DNA from: JAWKZG01 sp041396125
GTDB taxonomy: Bacteria; Pseudomonadota; Gammaproteobacteria; Competibacterales; Competibacteraceae
Direction of reading: 5' to 3'
Assembly (NCBI GenBank): GCA_041396125.1
Contig: JAWKZG010000002.1
Span: forward strand, 558,001-622,000
DNA length: 64,000 nucleotides
Each line of letters opens with the position of its first letter. The first letter of the stretch is position 1. Position numbers and translations under genes: made by a program. Below, one piece after another: positions 58,109-64,000 of the stretch. The notes beneath the pieces are model-generated. The model ran no database searches. It had not been told where the DNA came from and was given only the letters and a program-made list of their open reading frames with translations.

Positions 58109-58801
58109 TCAGGGTGGTCTAGCGGCGTACTTGAGCCGGGCAAATGCCTTCGATCTCGCGGCGATAAACATGAACCTGAAAATGCAGTTTACCCGTTGGT
58201 TCGTGATACCAGCGGACCCGGAGGGTTGGCAGCGGCTGCATCCGGCATGCGGTAATGCTACAAATTTGGCTTCACCGAAACGCGTGTCGCGACCGTAGAC
58301 CAGGTTGGCAGAGTCGAATACATAACCTGTCTGGCCACAGCGTGGTACCGGTTGACTGATATCATACTGCTGTTCGCCTTTATCGCCCACCGTTAGATTC
58401 GAGCGGTGCTCAAACAGCAGCAAATCAGGTACGCTATTGGCCCGAACCGTAGTCGTAAACCGGCGTTTGGGAACTTGGCGGATAGGGATCTGGTAAGCCA
58501 TGGGTGGGCTGGTGCCTGTTGGCGTTTGCACGCTGATCCTGACCCGGTTGCCGTGGCCGATATCGGCAATTTTGGCAACGATGCGGCGCGTGTTCCAGCT
58601 TTCCACCGTATAGGCGTATTTAAAATCGCCGAAATCAGCAATAATCTCGCATTCACGGCAAGCCTGACCAAATCCCTGGCCCTGAATAACAGCGCTATTC
58701 GACCGCACCGGCTTTATACTGCTGATTTGCGGTGCAGCTGTGGCGGGAGTCAGTTTGACCAGGGCCAGTAGCAGCACTGTGCAAAGAATTCTTACGTCCA
58801 T
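58109..58801 (-). CDS. Exported TIG/IPT-domain protein, probably frameshifted near its end
   Basis: 230 residues as read. Signal peptide ending TPATA. Residues 24-105 are an IPT/TIG immunoglobulin-like domain (PQISSIKPVRSNSAVIQGQGFGQACRECEIIADFGDFKYAYTVESWNTRRIVAKI). After about 58240 the adjacent frame reads MQPLPTLRVRWYHEPTGKLHFQVHVYRREIEGICPAQVRR with a stop at 58119. This looks like the natural ending, so one base is probably missing. First gene of the minus-strand set with the response regulator and kinase, and divergent from the four-repeat protein gene. Function unknown. Confidence 0.7.
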   Translation of the reverse strand: MDVRILCTVLLLALVKLTPATAAPQISSIKPVRSNSAVIQGQGFGQACRECEIIADFGDFKYAYTVESWNTRRIVAKIADIGHGNRVRISVQTPTGTSPPMAYQIPIRQVPKRRFTTTVRANSVPDLLLFEHRSNLTVGDKGEQQYDISQPVPRCGQTGYVFDSANLVYGRDTRFGEAKFVALPHAGCSRCQPSGSAGITNQRVNCIFRFMFIAARSKAFARLKYAARPP

Positions 58802-58855
58802 AGAATTATTCTAAAGCATGGTTTATTTATTGTGAGCCGACCTGTCATGGTTGGC

Positions 58856-58867
58856 TATCCCCTAAAT
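58856..58867. promoter_or_regulatory. TATCCCC(T)AAAT motif in the divergent TIG/four-repeat promoter region
   Basis: TATCCCCTAAAT here matches eleven of twelve bases of TATCCCCCAAAT at 55465-55476. Both copies lie upstream of exported-protein genes that flank the response regulator/kinase pair. It could be a site for the response regulator; this rests on two occurrences only. Confidence 0.35.
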
Positions 58868-58914
58868 CAGTGATGCAGCGCACCAGCGCAGGATCGGTTA
58901 CCAGGAGAGGTCTT

Positions 58915-59892
58915 ATGAGAAGTATTGCGATGATTGAAATCGTAACTTGCCGCTTGAGCCATAAAATCAGCGTTCTGCCCTTTATGTTGCTGGCTGCGCT
59001 GGGTCAGTCTGGTAATGTCCAGGCCGAAGCCGCAGTGGTCTATGCGCAACGCAACAGCCAGCCGACGGAAGTCTGTGTGAATCAGGTCTCGCGTCGGTTC
59101 AATGTGTCATGGTCCGAGGTCGAGGCGCGGGCGGATCGTTTTCTGAACGATGGCGCGGTGCTGGTCAACTGGCGTACCCGACGTGATTCCGGCTATTGCG
59201 AGGTCTCGGCGCGTGGTGATTTACAACGCTTTGTGATCGAATCCGACAGCGGAATTGGCTATCTTGATGATAATCCGTTGCAGGAGTGTGCCGATGAAGT
59301 TGCCCGCCAGCGCAATGTGGCGCGCCAGGATGTCCGGGTCGAGCGTCGCAGCGGGGATGAGAATGGCCGTATTACTGTTGCTTGGCAGACGCGCACCGAA
59401 CAGGGTTATTGCGAAGTCAGCCGACGCGGTCGGGTCGAATATTTCAAGGTGACCCAGGCTGAAGCGGATCATTCCGGCGGATATCGTACTGCCGAGCGTG
59501 TTTGTATGGATGCAGTGGCGGAGCAGCGCAGGGTGGCGCGACGTGATGTCAGTATTGTCAGTACCGAAGCTGCCGGCAAACGGTTGCGGGTGAACTGGCG
59601 TACGCCGGACGAATCCGGTTTTTGCGAAATAGACCGTAAAAACCACCTGCACGATTTTCAGGTGTTGCGTTCGGAACGATCACAGGAGCGCACATTGACC
59701 CGCCAGGAATATACCTGCACGCGCTTTATTGCCAATCGCCTCAAGCTGCAACGGGAATCTGTGCGGATACGCTCTTCAGAGGCGGCGGGCGGACCGGGTT
59801 CTGAAACCGTGCGGGTCAATTGGTGGGTACGCGACCGGGAGGGTTATTGTTTAATCCGGCGCGGTATTGTCGTCGGCTCTAATCTGCGCTGA
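58915..59892 (+). CDS. Exported protein with four tandem two-cysteine repeats
   Basis: 325 residues from ATG 58915 (AGGAGAGG upstream). Signal peptide ends near GNVQA. Four repeats of about 70 residues follow, each with a first cysteine at the start of a helix, then a V-x-W or V-N-W strand, then G-(Y/F)-C: C54/C95, C125/C166, C197/C237, C268/C312. Shared pattern: C-x3-V-x(4-5)-V-x(2-3)-V ... (V/L)-x-V-x-W-x-(T/V)-R-x(4)-G-Y-C-(E/L)-(V/I). The even spacing suggests one disulfide per repeat. Basic and R-rich. No family recognised. Divergent from the TIG gene and beside the two-component system. Confidence 0.78.
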   Translation: MRSIAMIEIVTCRLSHKISVLPFMLLAALGQSGNVQAEAAVVYAQRNSQPTEVCVNQVSRRFNVSWSEVEARADRFLNDGAVLVNWRTRRDSGYCEVSARGDLQRFVIESDSGIGYLDDNPLQECADEVARQRNVARQDVRVERRSGDENGRITVAWQTRTEQGYCEVSRRGRVEYFKVTQAEADHSGGYRTAERVCMDAVAEQRRVARRDVSIVSTEAAGKRLRVNWRTPDESGFCEIDRKNHLHDFQVLRSERSQERTLTRQEYTCTRFIANRLKLQRESVRIRSSEAAGGPGSETVRVNWWVRDREGYCLIRRGIVVGSNLR

Positions 59893-59902
59893 AGCTGGTT
59901 AA

Positions 59903-59932
59903 GGCAAGGCGGATCGGCTGATTCGCCTTGCC
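59903..59932. terminator. Hairpin between four-repeat gene and DUF1127 gene
   Basis: GGCAAGGCG (59903-59911) and CGCCTTGCC (59924-59932) make a perfect 9-bp stem with a 12-base loop. It lies 11 bases beyond the four-repeat gene stop and 35 before the convergent DUF1127 gene end. Likely shared terminator, though the U tract is poor. Confidence 0.6.
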
Positions 59933-59966
59933 AGAGTCTGCCGGTTTGATCTTTACTGGGCACTGG

Positions 59967-60206
59967 CTAGGCTCGCCAGAAGGGTTTAGCTGCTTCTGCT
60001 GCGATATCGGCGCGGGTCAGGCCTATATCTTTCAGCATCGTGTCATTGAGTTGTTGCAGGTGATGGCGTTGCTGAGCGCGTTGTTGCCAGAGCCAGGCAT
60101 TATCCAATATACGGGTAAAAAATTTAATTAATGGATTGCCCTGATAAGTAACCACAACAGGCCCTTGTAAAGTGGCTACGGTATTGCAATTATTCAGCTG
60201 TTTCAT
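59967..60206 (-). CDS. DUF1127 domain protein
   Basis: 79 residues ending in the DUF1127 motif: WLWQQRAQQRHHLQQLNDTMLKDIGLTRADIAAEAAKPFWRA. These small proteins (YjiS type) occur widely in proteobacteria; some bind RNA or affect phosphate and carbon metabolism. It is divergent from a GcvA-type LysR gene, an arrangement often seen, and probably controlled by it through the palindrome at 60273-60285. Confidence 0.9.
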   Translation of the reverse strand: MKQLNNCNTVATLQGPVVVTYQGNPLIKFFTRILDNAWLWQQRAQQRHHLQQLNDTMLKDIGLTRADIAAEAAKPFWRA

Positions 60207-60245
60207 AACTAAAAAACCTCTTTGTTCCTGCCTTACTGCAATGCT

Positions 60246-60285
60246 AGAGTAGTCCTGTATGACCGTCTGTACAAACGAATCGTTT
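60246..60285 (-). promoter_or_regulatory. DUF1127 promoter with overlapping palindromic operator
   Basis: On the minus strand: -35 TTGTAC (60269-60274), 17-base spacer, -10 TACTCT (60246-60251). AAACGA-A-TCGTTT (60273-60285) is a perfect palindrome touching the upstream side of the -35 box, in the region shared with the divergent LysR gene. It fits a LysR operator that activates DUF1127 and autoregulates. Confidence 0.55.
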
Positions 60286-60313
60286 TATTGCTAACCATTA
60301 ATAAAAGTAATCA

Positions 60314-61243
60314 ATGAGAAAGTCTGCACGCCTACCACCGCTGAACGCATTACGGGTGTTCGAGTCTGCTGCCCGGCACCTGAGTTTTACCAAAGCAGCG
60401 GCTGAACTTTTTGTGACGCAAGGGGCGGTCAGTCATCAGATCAAGGCACTGGAAGAGTTTCTTGGCCAGCCTTTGTTTTTGCGCCGCAACCGCAAATTAT
60501 TACTGACTGATGCCGGCCAGGCTTATTTATTGCCCGTGCGCAAGGCGCTGGATGATTTGCGCTGGGCGACTCAGCAATTGAAAGAGCAGGATAGTGAAGG
60601 CGTGCTGACTGTGGCTGTGTTGCCATCTTTCGCCGCCCGCTGGCTGGTACCCCGGCTGGCACGGTTTCGCCAGCAGCATCCGGAAATTGATATCCGGCTG
60701 GCCCCTTCCGCCCAACTGGTTGAATTCAGTCAGAGTGATATGGATGTCGGGATTCGTTATGGTCGGGGCCATTACCCCGGCTTGAAAGTGTATCGCCTGA
60801 TGACGGAGGATATTTTTCCGGTATGCAGCCCCAGCCTGCTGAAAGGGCCGCATCCTTTGCGCACCCCGGATGATCTGGTGCACCACCATCTGTTGCATGA
60901 TGATGTATTGGTGGACTGGCGGACCTGGTTGCTGGCAGCCGGAGTTCATCACATTAATGTTGATCGCGGTACCATTCTGGACGATTCCGCAATGGTGATT
61001 CAGGCAGCGCTGGCCGGACATGGTGTAGCCCTGGCCCGCAGCGTGCTGGTCGAAGACGAACTGAAAGCCGGTCATTTATTGCGGCCGTTTGAACTCAGCC
61101 TGCCGGCCGAGTATGCCTATTATCTGGTGTGTCCGGAGCCTGCCGCCGGACGCCCAAAAATTGTCGCGTTCCGGGACTGGCTGTTCAGCGAAGTGAATGC
61201 GCCGCGCGATTCAGCCTCGCCGCCAGGCGTGGAAGCGCTCTAA
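60314..61243 (+). CDS. LysR-family transcriptional regulator, GcvA-like
   Basis: 309 residues. N-terminal winged helix at about 8-67: LPPLNALRVFESAARHLSFTKAAAELFVTQGAVSHQIKALEEFLGQPLFLRRNRKLLLTDAG, very close to the GcvA subgroup. The effector domain spans about 92-300 (VLTVAVLPSFAARWLVPRLARFRQQHPEIDIRL, MDVGIRYGRG). Typical length. Ligand unknown. Probably regulates the divergent DUF1127 gene. Its 3' end overlaps by 33 bases the end of the convergent TVP38-reductase gene. Confidence 0.93.
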   Translation: MRKSARLPPLNALRVFESAARHLSFTKAAAELFVTQGAVSHQIKALEEFLGQPLFLRRNRKLLLTDAGQAYLLPVRKALDDLRWATQQLKEQDSEGVLTVAVLPSFAARWLVPRLARFRQQHPEIDIRLAPSAQLVEFSQSDMDVGIRYGRGHYPGLKVYRLMTEDIFPVCSPSLLKGPHPLRTPDDLVHHHLLHDDVLVDWRTWLLAAGVHHINVDRGTILDDSAMVIQAALAGHGVALARSVLVEDELKAGHLLRPFELSLPAEYAYYLVCPEPAAGRPKIVAFRDWLFSEVNAPRDSASPPGVEAL

Positions 61244-63340
61244 CCAGCGCAATACGGTAGCGGGCGCATGAGCGCGTTTCCATTCGCCGGCTGCGTATTT
61301 ATTGGCTTCGGCCAGGGTCGGATAGATATGAATCGTCCCCAGAATCTTATTTAAACCGATGCCGTGTTTCATCGCACTGACGTACTCCGCCAGCAAATCC
61401 CCCGCGTGTTCGCCGACAATCGTCACGCCGAGAATTTTATCCTTACCCGGCACCGTCAGCACTTTCACAAAGCCGTGCGCCTCGCTGTCGGCAATCGCCC
61501 GGTCCAGATCATCAATGCCATAGCGGGTTACTTCATAGGGAATGCCTTGCTCTTTGGCATCTTGTTCATTCAGACCCACCCGTGCCACTTCCGGATCAGT
61601 AAATGTGGCCCAGGGAATCACTGAATAATCCGCCCGGAATTTTTTAAAGTCGCCAAATAAAGCGTTTACGGCGGCAAACCAGGCCTGATGCGCAGCAGTA
61701 TGGGTGAACTGAAACGGCCCGGCCACATCGCCGCAAGCGTAGATATTGGGATATAAGGTTTGCAGGAACTGATTGGTCTGCACCACCCGTTCGGCGGGAA
61801 TGCCCAGCTCTTCCAGACCGTAACCTTGAGTATTGGCAATACGACCTACAGCCACCAGCACCTGATCGAAGGGGATGCGGACATCTTCTCCATTATGTTC
61901 ACAGAGCAGAATATTCTCACCCTGATCCTGATAAAACCGCTTGGCTTTATGATTGACCCGCACATCCACACCTTCAGCAATAAAGCGCTGCTGTACCAGC
62001 GCAGCGGCGTCTTCATCCTCCCGCGCCATAATTCTCGGCAGCATCTCGACTTGTGTCACCTGACTGCCAAGACGGGCAAAAGCCTGGGTCAGTTCGCAGC
62101 CGATGGGGCCACCACCCAGCACAATAAGGCGTTTGGGCAGGGTGCGCAATTGCCAGAGATTATCCGAGGTCAGATAGGGAAATTCATCCAGTCCTGGTAT
62201 TGGCGGGACGAACGGACGCGCCCCGGCAGCAATAACAATGCTGCGAGTGGTCAGGGTCTGGCCATTGATCTCAACAGTATATGGCGATGTGATTTTAGCC
62301 TCACCCTGCAGACACTCGACACCGAGCCGGGTATAGCGTTCAGCTGAATCGTGCGGTTCGATCTGCTGGATAACGTTTTGTACCCGATCCATGACCTGCG
62401 CAAAATCGAAGTCAGCAGTGGCGCTGTGGACACCGAATTCCGGGGCCCGTTTGACGTGGGACAGAAACTTGGCGGTACGCAGCAGTGCTTTGGAAGGTAC
62501 ACAGCCGGTGTTCAGGCAATCGCCACCCATTTTATGTTTTTCGATCAAAGTGACTTTGGCTTTCACCGCTGCGGCAATATAACTGGCGACCAGCCCGGCC
62601 GAGCCGGCACCGATGACGACCATATTGCGATCGAAGCGGGCCGGTTTGGGATAGTTGGCCAGTATTTTGCGGGCTTGCAGAAAGTCGATGGTTTTCTTGG
62701 CCAGCAGCGGAAAAATGCCCAGCAGTGCGAAGGATATCAGCAGTCCCGGCGATAAAATGCCTTGCAGGGAGTCGATTTGTGCGATCTGGGTGCCGGCGTT
62801 GACATAGACCAGTGTACCCGGCAGCATTCCGAGTTGACTGACCCAGTAGTAGGTCAGAGTCTTGATCGGGGTCAGCCCCATTAGCAGATTAATCACAAAA
62901 AACGGAAATAAAGGCACCAGTCGTAACGTGAATAAATAAAACGGGCCTTCCCGCTGAATACCTTCATTGAGTGCTTTCAGATTGCTGCCAAAGCGTGACT
63001 GCACGCTGTCGCGGAGTAGAAAACGTGCCACCAGGAATGCCAGGGTTGCGCCTATTGTCGAGGCGAACGAAACCAGCACAGTGCCCCAGAGCAGGCCGAA
63101 AATAGCCCCCCCGACCAAGGTCATTATTGCCGCGCCCGGCAGCGACAGGGCAGTCACAATGACATACACCGCAAAGTAAATCAGCGCGCTTTGCAATGGA
63201 TATTGCGCGGTATAGGTTTCAATTGCAGCCTGCTGGGTTTTAAAAAATTCCAGGCTGAAAAAACGATCAAGATCAAACGCGAAAAAAGCAGCTACCAGTC
63301 CCGCGATGACAATAAGAACGATAAGTTTGTTTTTGTTCAT
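61211..63340 (-). CDS. TVP38/TMEM64 membrane domain fused to FAD-dependent disulfide oxidoreductase
   Basis: 709 residues. Residues 1-225 are a DedA/TVP38-type membrane module of about six helices (GAAIMTLVGGAIFGLLWGTVLVSFASTIGATLAFLVARFLLRD, FPFFVINLLMG). Residues 238-709 are a class-I pyridine nucleotide-disulfide oxidoreductase like mercuric reductase or lipoamide dehydrogenase: FAD loop VIGAGSAGL (243-249), redox pair C275/C280 in GGDCLNTGCVPSK, NAD loop VLGGGPIGCEL and ACGDVAGP. Near the end IHIYPTLAEANK has Tyr where lipoamide dehydrogenases have the HxHPT histidine. Such fusions recur in proteobacteria, but the substrate is unknown; membrane-linked thiol or metal redox is likely. Confidence 0.92.
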   Translation of the reverse strand: MNKNKLIVLIVIAGLVAAFFAFDLDRFFSLEFFKTQQAAIETYTAQYPLQSALIYFAVYVIVTALSLPGAAIMTLVGGAIFGLLWGTVLVSFASTIGATLAFLVARFLLRDSVQSRFGSNLKALNEGIQREGPFYLFTLRLVPLFPFFVINLLMGLTPIKTLTYYWVSQLGMLPGTLVYVNAGTQIAQIDSLQGILSPGLLISFALLGIFPLLAKKTIDFLQARKILANYPKPARFDRNMVVIGAGSAGLVASYIAAAVKAKVTLIEKHKMGGDCLNTGCVPSKALLRTAKFLSHVKRAPEFGVHSATADFDFAQVMDRVQNVIQQIEPHDSAERYTRLGVECLQGEAKITSPYTVEINGQTLTTRSIVIAAGARPFVPPIPGLDEFPYLTSDNLWQLRTLPKRLIVLGGGPIGCELTQAFARLGSQVTQVEMLPRIMAREDEDAAALVQQRFIAEGVDVRVNHKAKRFYQDQGENILLCEHNGEDVRIPFDQVLVAVGRIANTQGYGLEELGIPAERVVQTNQFLQTLYPNIYACGDVAGPFQFTHTAAHQAWFAAVNALFGDFKKFRADYSVIPWATFTDPEVARVGLNEQDAKEQGIPYEVTRYGIDDLDRAIADSEAHGFVKVLTVPGKDKILGVTIVGEHAGDLLAEYVSAMKHGIGLNKILGTIHIYPTLAEANKYAAGEWKRAHAPATVLRWLERFHAWRRG

Positions 63341-63447
63341 CTAACATCTCATGTTGTATCGGATTATCACGCTGTCGATGTGCTATACGAGCGTGCGGAA
63401 TTTGCGATACCTTTACGGACTTTGGCTTCGCTTGGATGCTTAGACTA

Positions 63448-64000
63448 ATGCACGAATTGATCTTACGCACGCCCGCTGTGCAAGTTGCCGCCTGTCGCTG
63501 GGGTGATACTTCGGCCCGTCCGGTGCTGGCCTTGCACGGTTGGCTGGATAACGCCGCCAGTTTTCAGCCGCTCGCCGGGTTTTTGCCTGATCTCCAGCTG
63601 GTCGCGCTGGATTTACCCGGTCATGGCCGTTCCGGCCATTATCCGACCGGCATGCTCTATCATTTTATGGATTACATCCCGGCTGTGCTGGCTGCAGCCG
63701 ATGACCTGGGCTGGGAGCGTTTTTCCCTGCTGGGACATTCACTGGGTGCGGGGATAGCCAGTTTTATCGCGGCTGCCATGCCTGAACGCATCGAACGCCT
63801 GGCGCTGATTGATGGTCTTGGGCCGGCGGCAGGCCCCGAACAGGACGGCCCGTCCCGTTTGCGCAAGTCATTAATGGCACAGCGTCGTCTGGCAAACAAA
63901 CGGGTTCCGGTTTATGCCACTATCCAGGCGGCTGCCCGTGCCCGTCATGAGGCCACCGGTCTGCAGCTGGCGGCTGCCGAACTGCTCGCCCGGCGCGCTT
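63448..64000 (+). CDS. Alpha/beta hydrolase (serine-hydrolase-like), cut by the window end
   Basis: 184 codons visible; the 3' end lies beyond the window. Oxyanion region LALHGWLDNAASFQPLAGFLPDLQLVALDLPGHGRSGH and nucleophile serine in SLLGHSLGAGIASFIAAAMPERIERLALIDGLGP, as in the SERHL/MhpC-like hydrolases. The LHGWLDNA sequence is characteristic of this subgroup. The acid and histidine would be downstream of the window. ATG 63448 is preferred; ATG 63436 is in the same frame. Divergent from the TVP38-reductase gene. Substrate unknown. Confidence 0.88.
   Translation, partial: MHELILRTPAVQVAACRWGDTSARPVLALHGWLDNAASFQPLAGFLPDLQLVALDLPGHGRSGHYPTGMLYHFMDYIPAVLAAADDLGWERFSLLGHSLGAGIASFIAAAMPERIERLALIDGLGPAAGPEQDGPSRLRKSLMAQRRLANKRVPVYATIQAAARARHEATGLQLAAAELLARRA

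Overview
The window looks like a contig from an aerobic, heterotrophic gammaproteobacterium of moderate to high GC. The evidence is the gene families: DUF1820, DUF1127 next to a GcvA-type LysR gene, tmcA, mtfA, the DUF4212/solute:sodium symporter pair, a Mg-type hemB and a phasin. Genus cannot be fixed from the sequence. I see no rRNA, tRNA, CRISPR array, phage or insertion sequence.

Layout. 1-3.7 kb: broken rhomboid protease, broken M48 metalloprotease, GTP-type PEP carboxykinase with many indels, and a small dimeric-barrel protein. 3.8-7.7 kb: choline ABC transporter choX-choW-choV and a HugZ-like FMN/heme protein. 7.9-11.4 kb: a lipoprotein, a broken hydroxyisobutyrate dehydrogenase-type gene and a broken cNMP/CBS/DUF294 regulator. 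11.5-18.7 kb: acetate-type symporter with its DUF4212 partner, broken MFS permease, phasin with a well-formed promoter/operator, lipoprotein, MATE exporter and an ABM monooxygenase. 18.8-25.6 kb: HisD-like dehydrogenase, DUF1820, CinA-like protein, acyl-CoA dehydrogenase, GMC oxidoreductase and citrate/methylcitrate synthase. 25.7-31.9 kb: small membrane protein, aroE, hemB, a 72-residue basic protein behind a repeat-bearing promoter, cardiolipin synthase, a TPR protein and a small membrane protein. 32-44 kb: lipid block (cyclopropane synthase; ACP-acyl-AMP ligase-acyltransferase), esterase, dimethylformamidase-like protein, tmcA, and an acyl-CoA dehydrogenase/phosphotransferase pair. 44-51 kb: mtfA, PQQ sugar dehydrogenase, PrcB-like lipoprotein, VOC protein, TAXI-type binding protein, orphan SAF protein, aldo/keto reductase and amidase. 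51-60 kb: a run of uncharacterised exported proteins (outer-membrane barrel, fibronectin-like protein, six-cysteine protein, TIG protein, four-repeat protein) around a NarL-type two-component system. 60-64 kb: DUF1127/LysR pair, TVP38-disulfide reductase fusion and the start of an alpha/beta hydrolase.

How the genes fit together. Acetate uptake, citrate synthase, PEP carboxykinase and a phasin point to growth on acetate or fatty acids with polyhydroxyalkanoate storage. Choline uptake, the GMC oxidoreductase and the acyl-CoA dehydrogenases add compatible-solute and lipid catabolism. The least explained part is 51.3-59.9 kb, where five unnamed exported proteins surround a response regulator and a membrane histidine kinase.

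Quality caveat. At least fifteen genes carry one or more single-base frame changes, several inside homopolymers, while the encoded residues stay conserved across the break. This is what indel sequencing errors look like, so genes marked pseudogene here may be intact in the organism.
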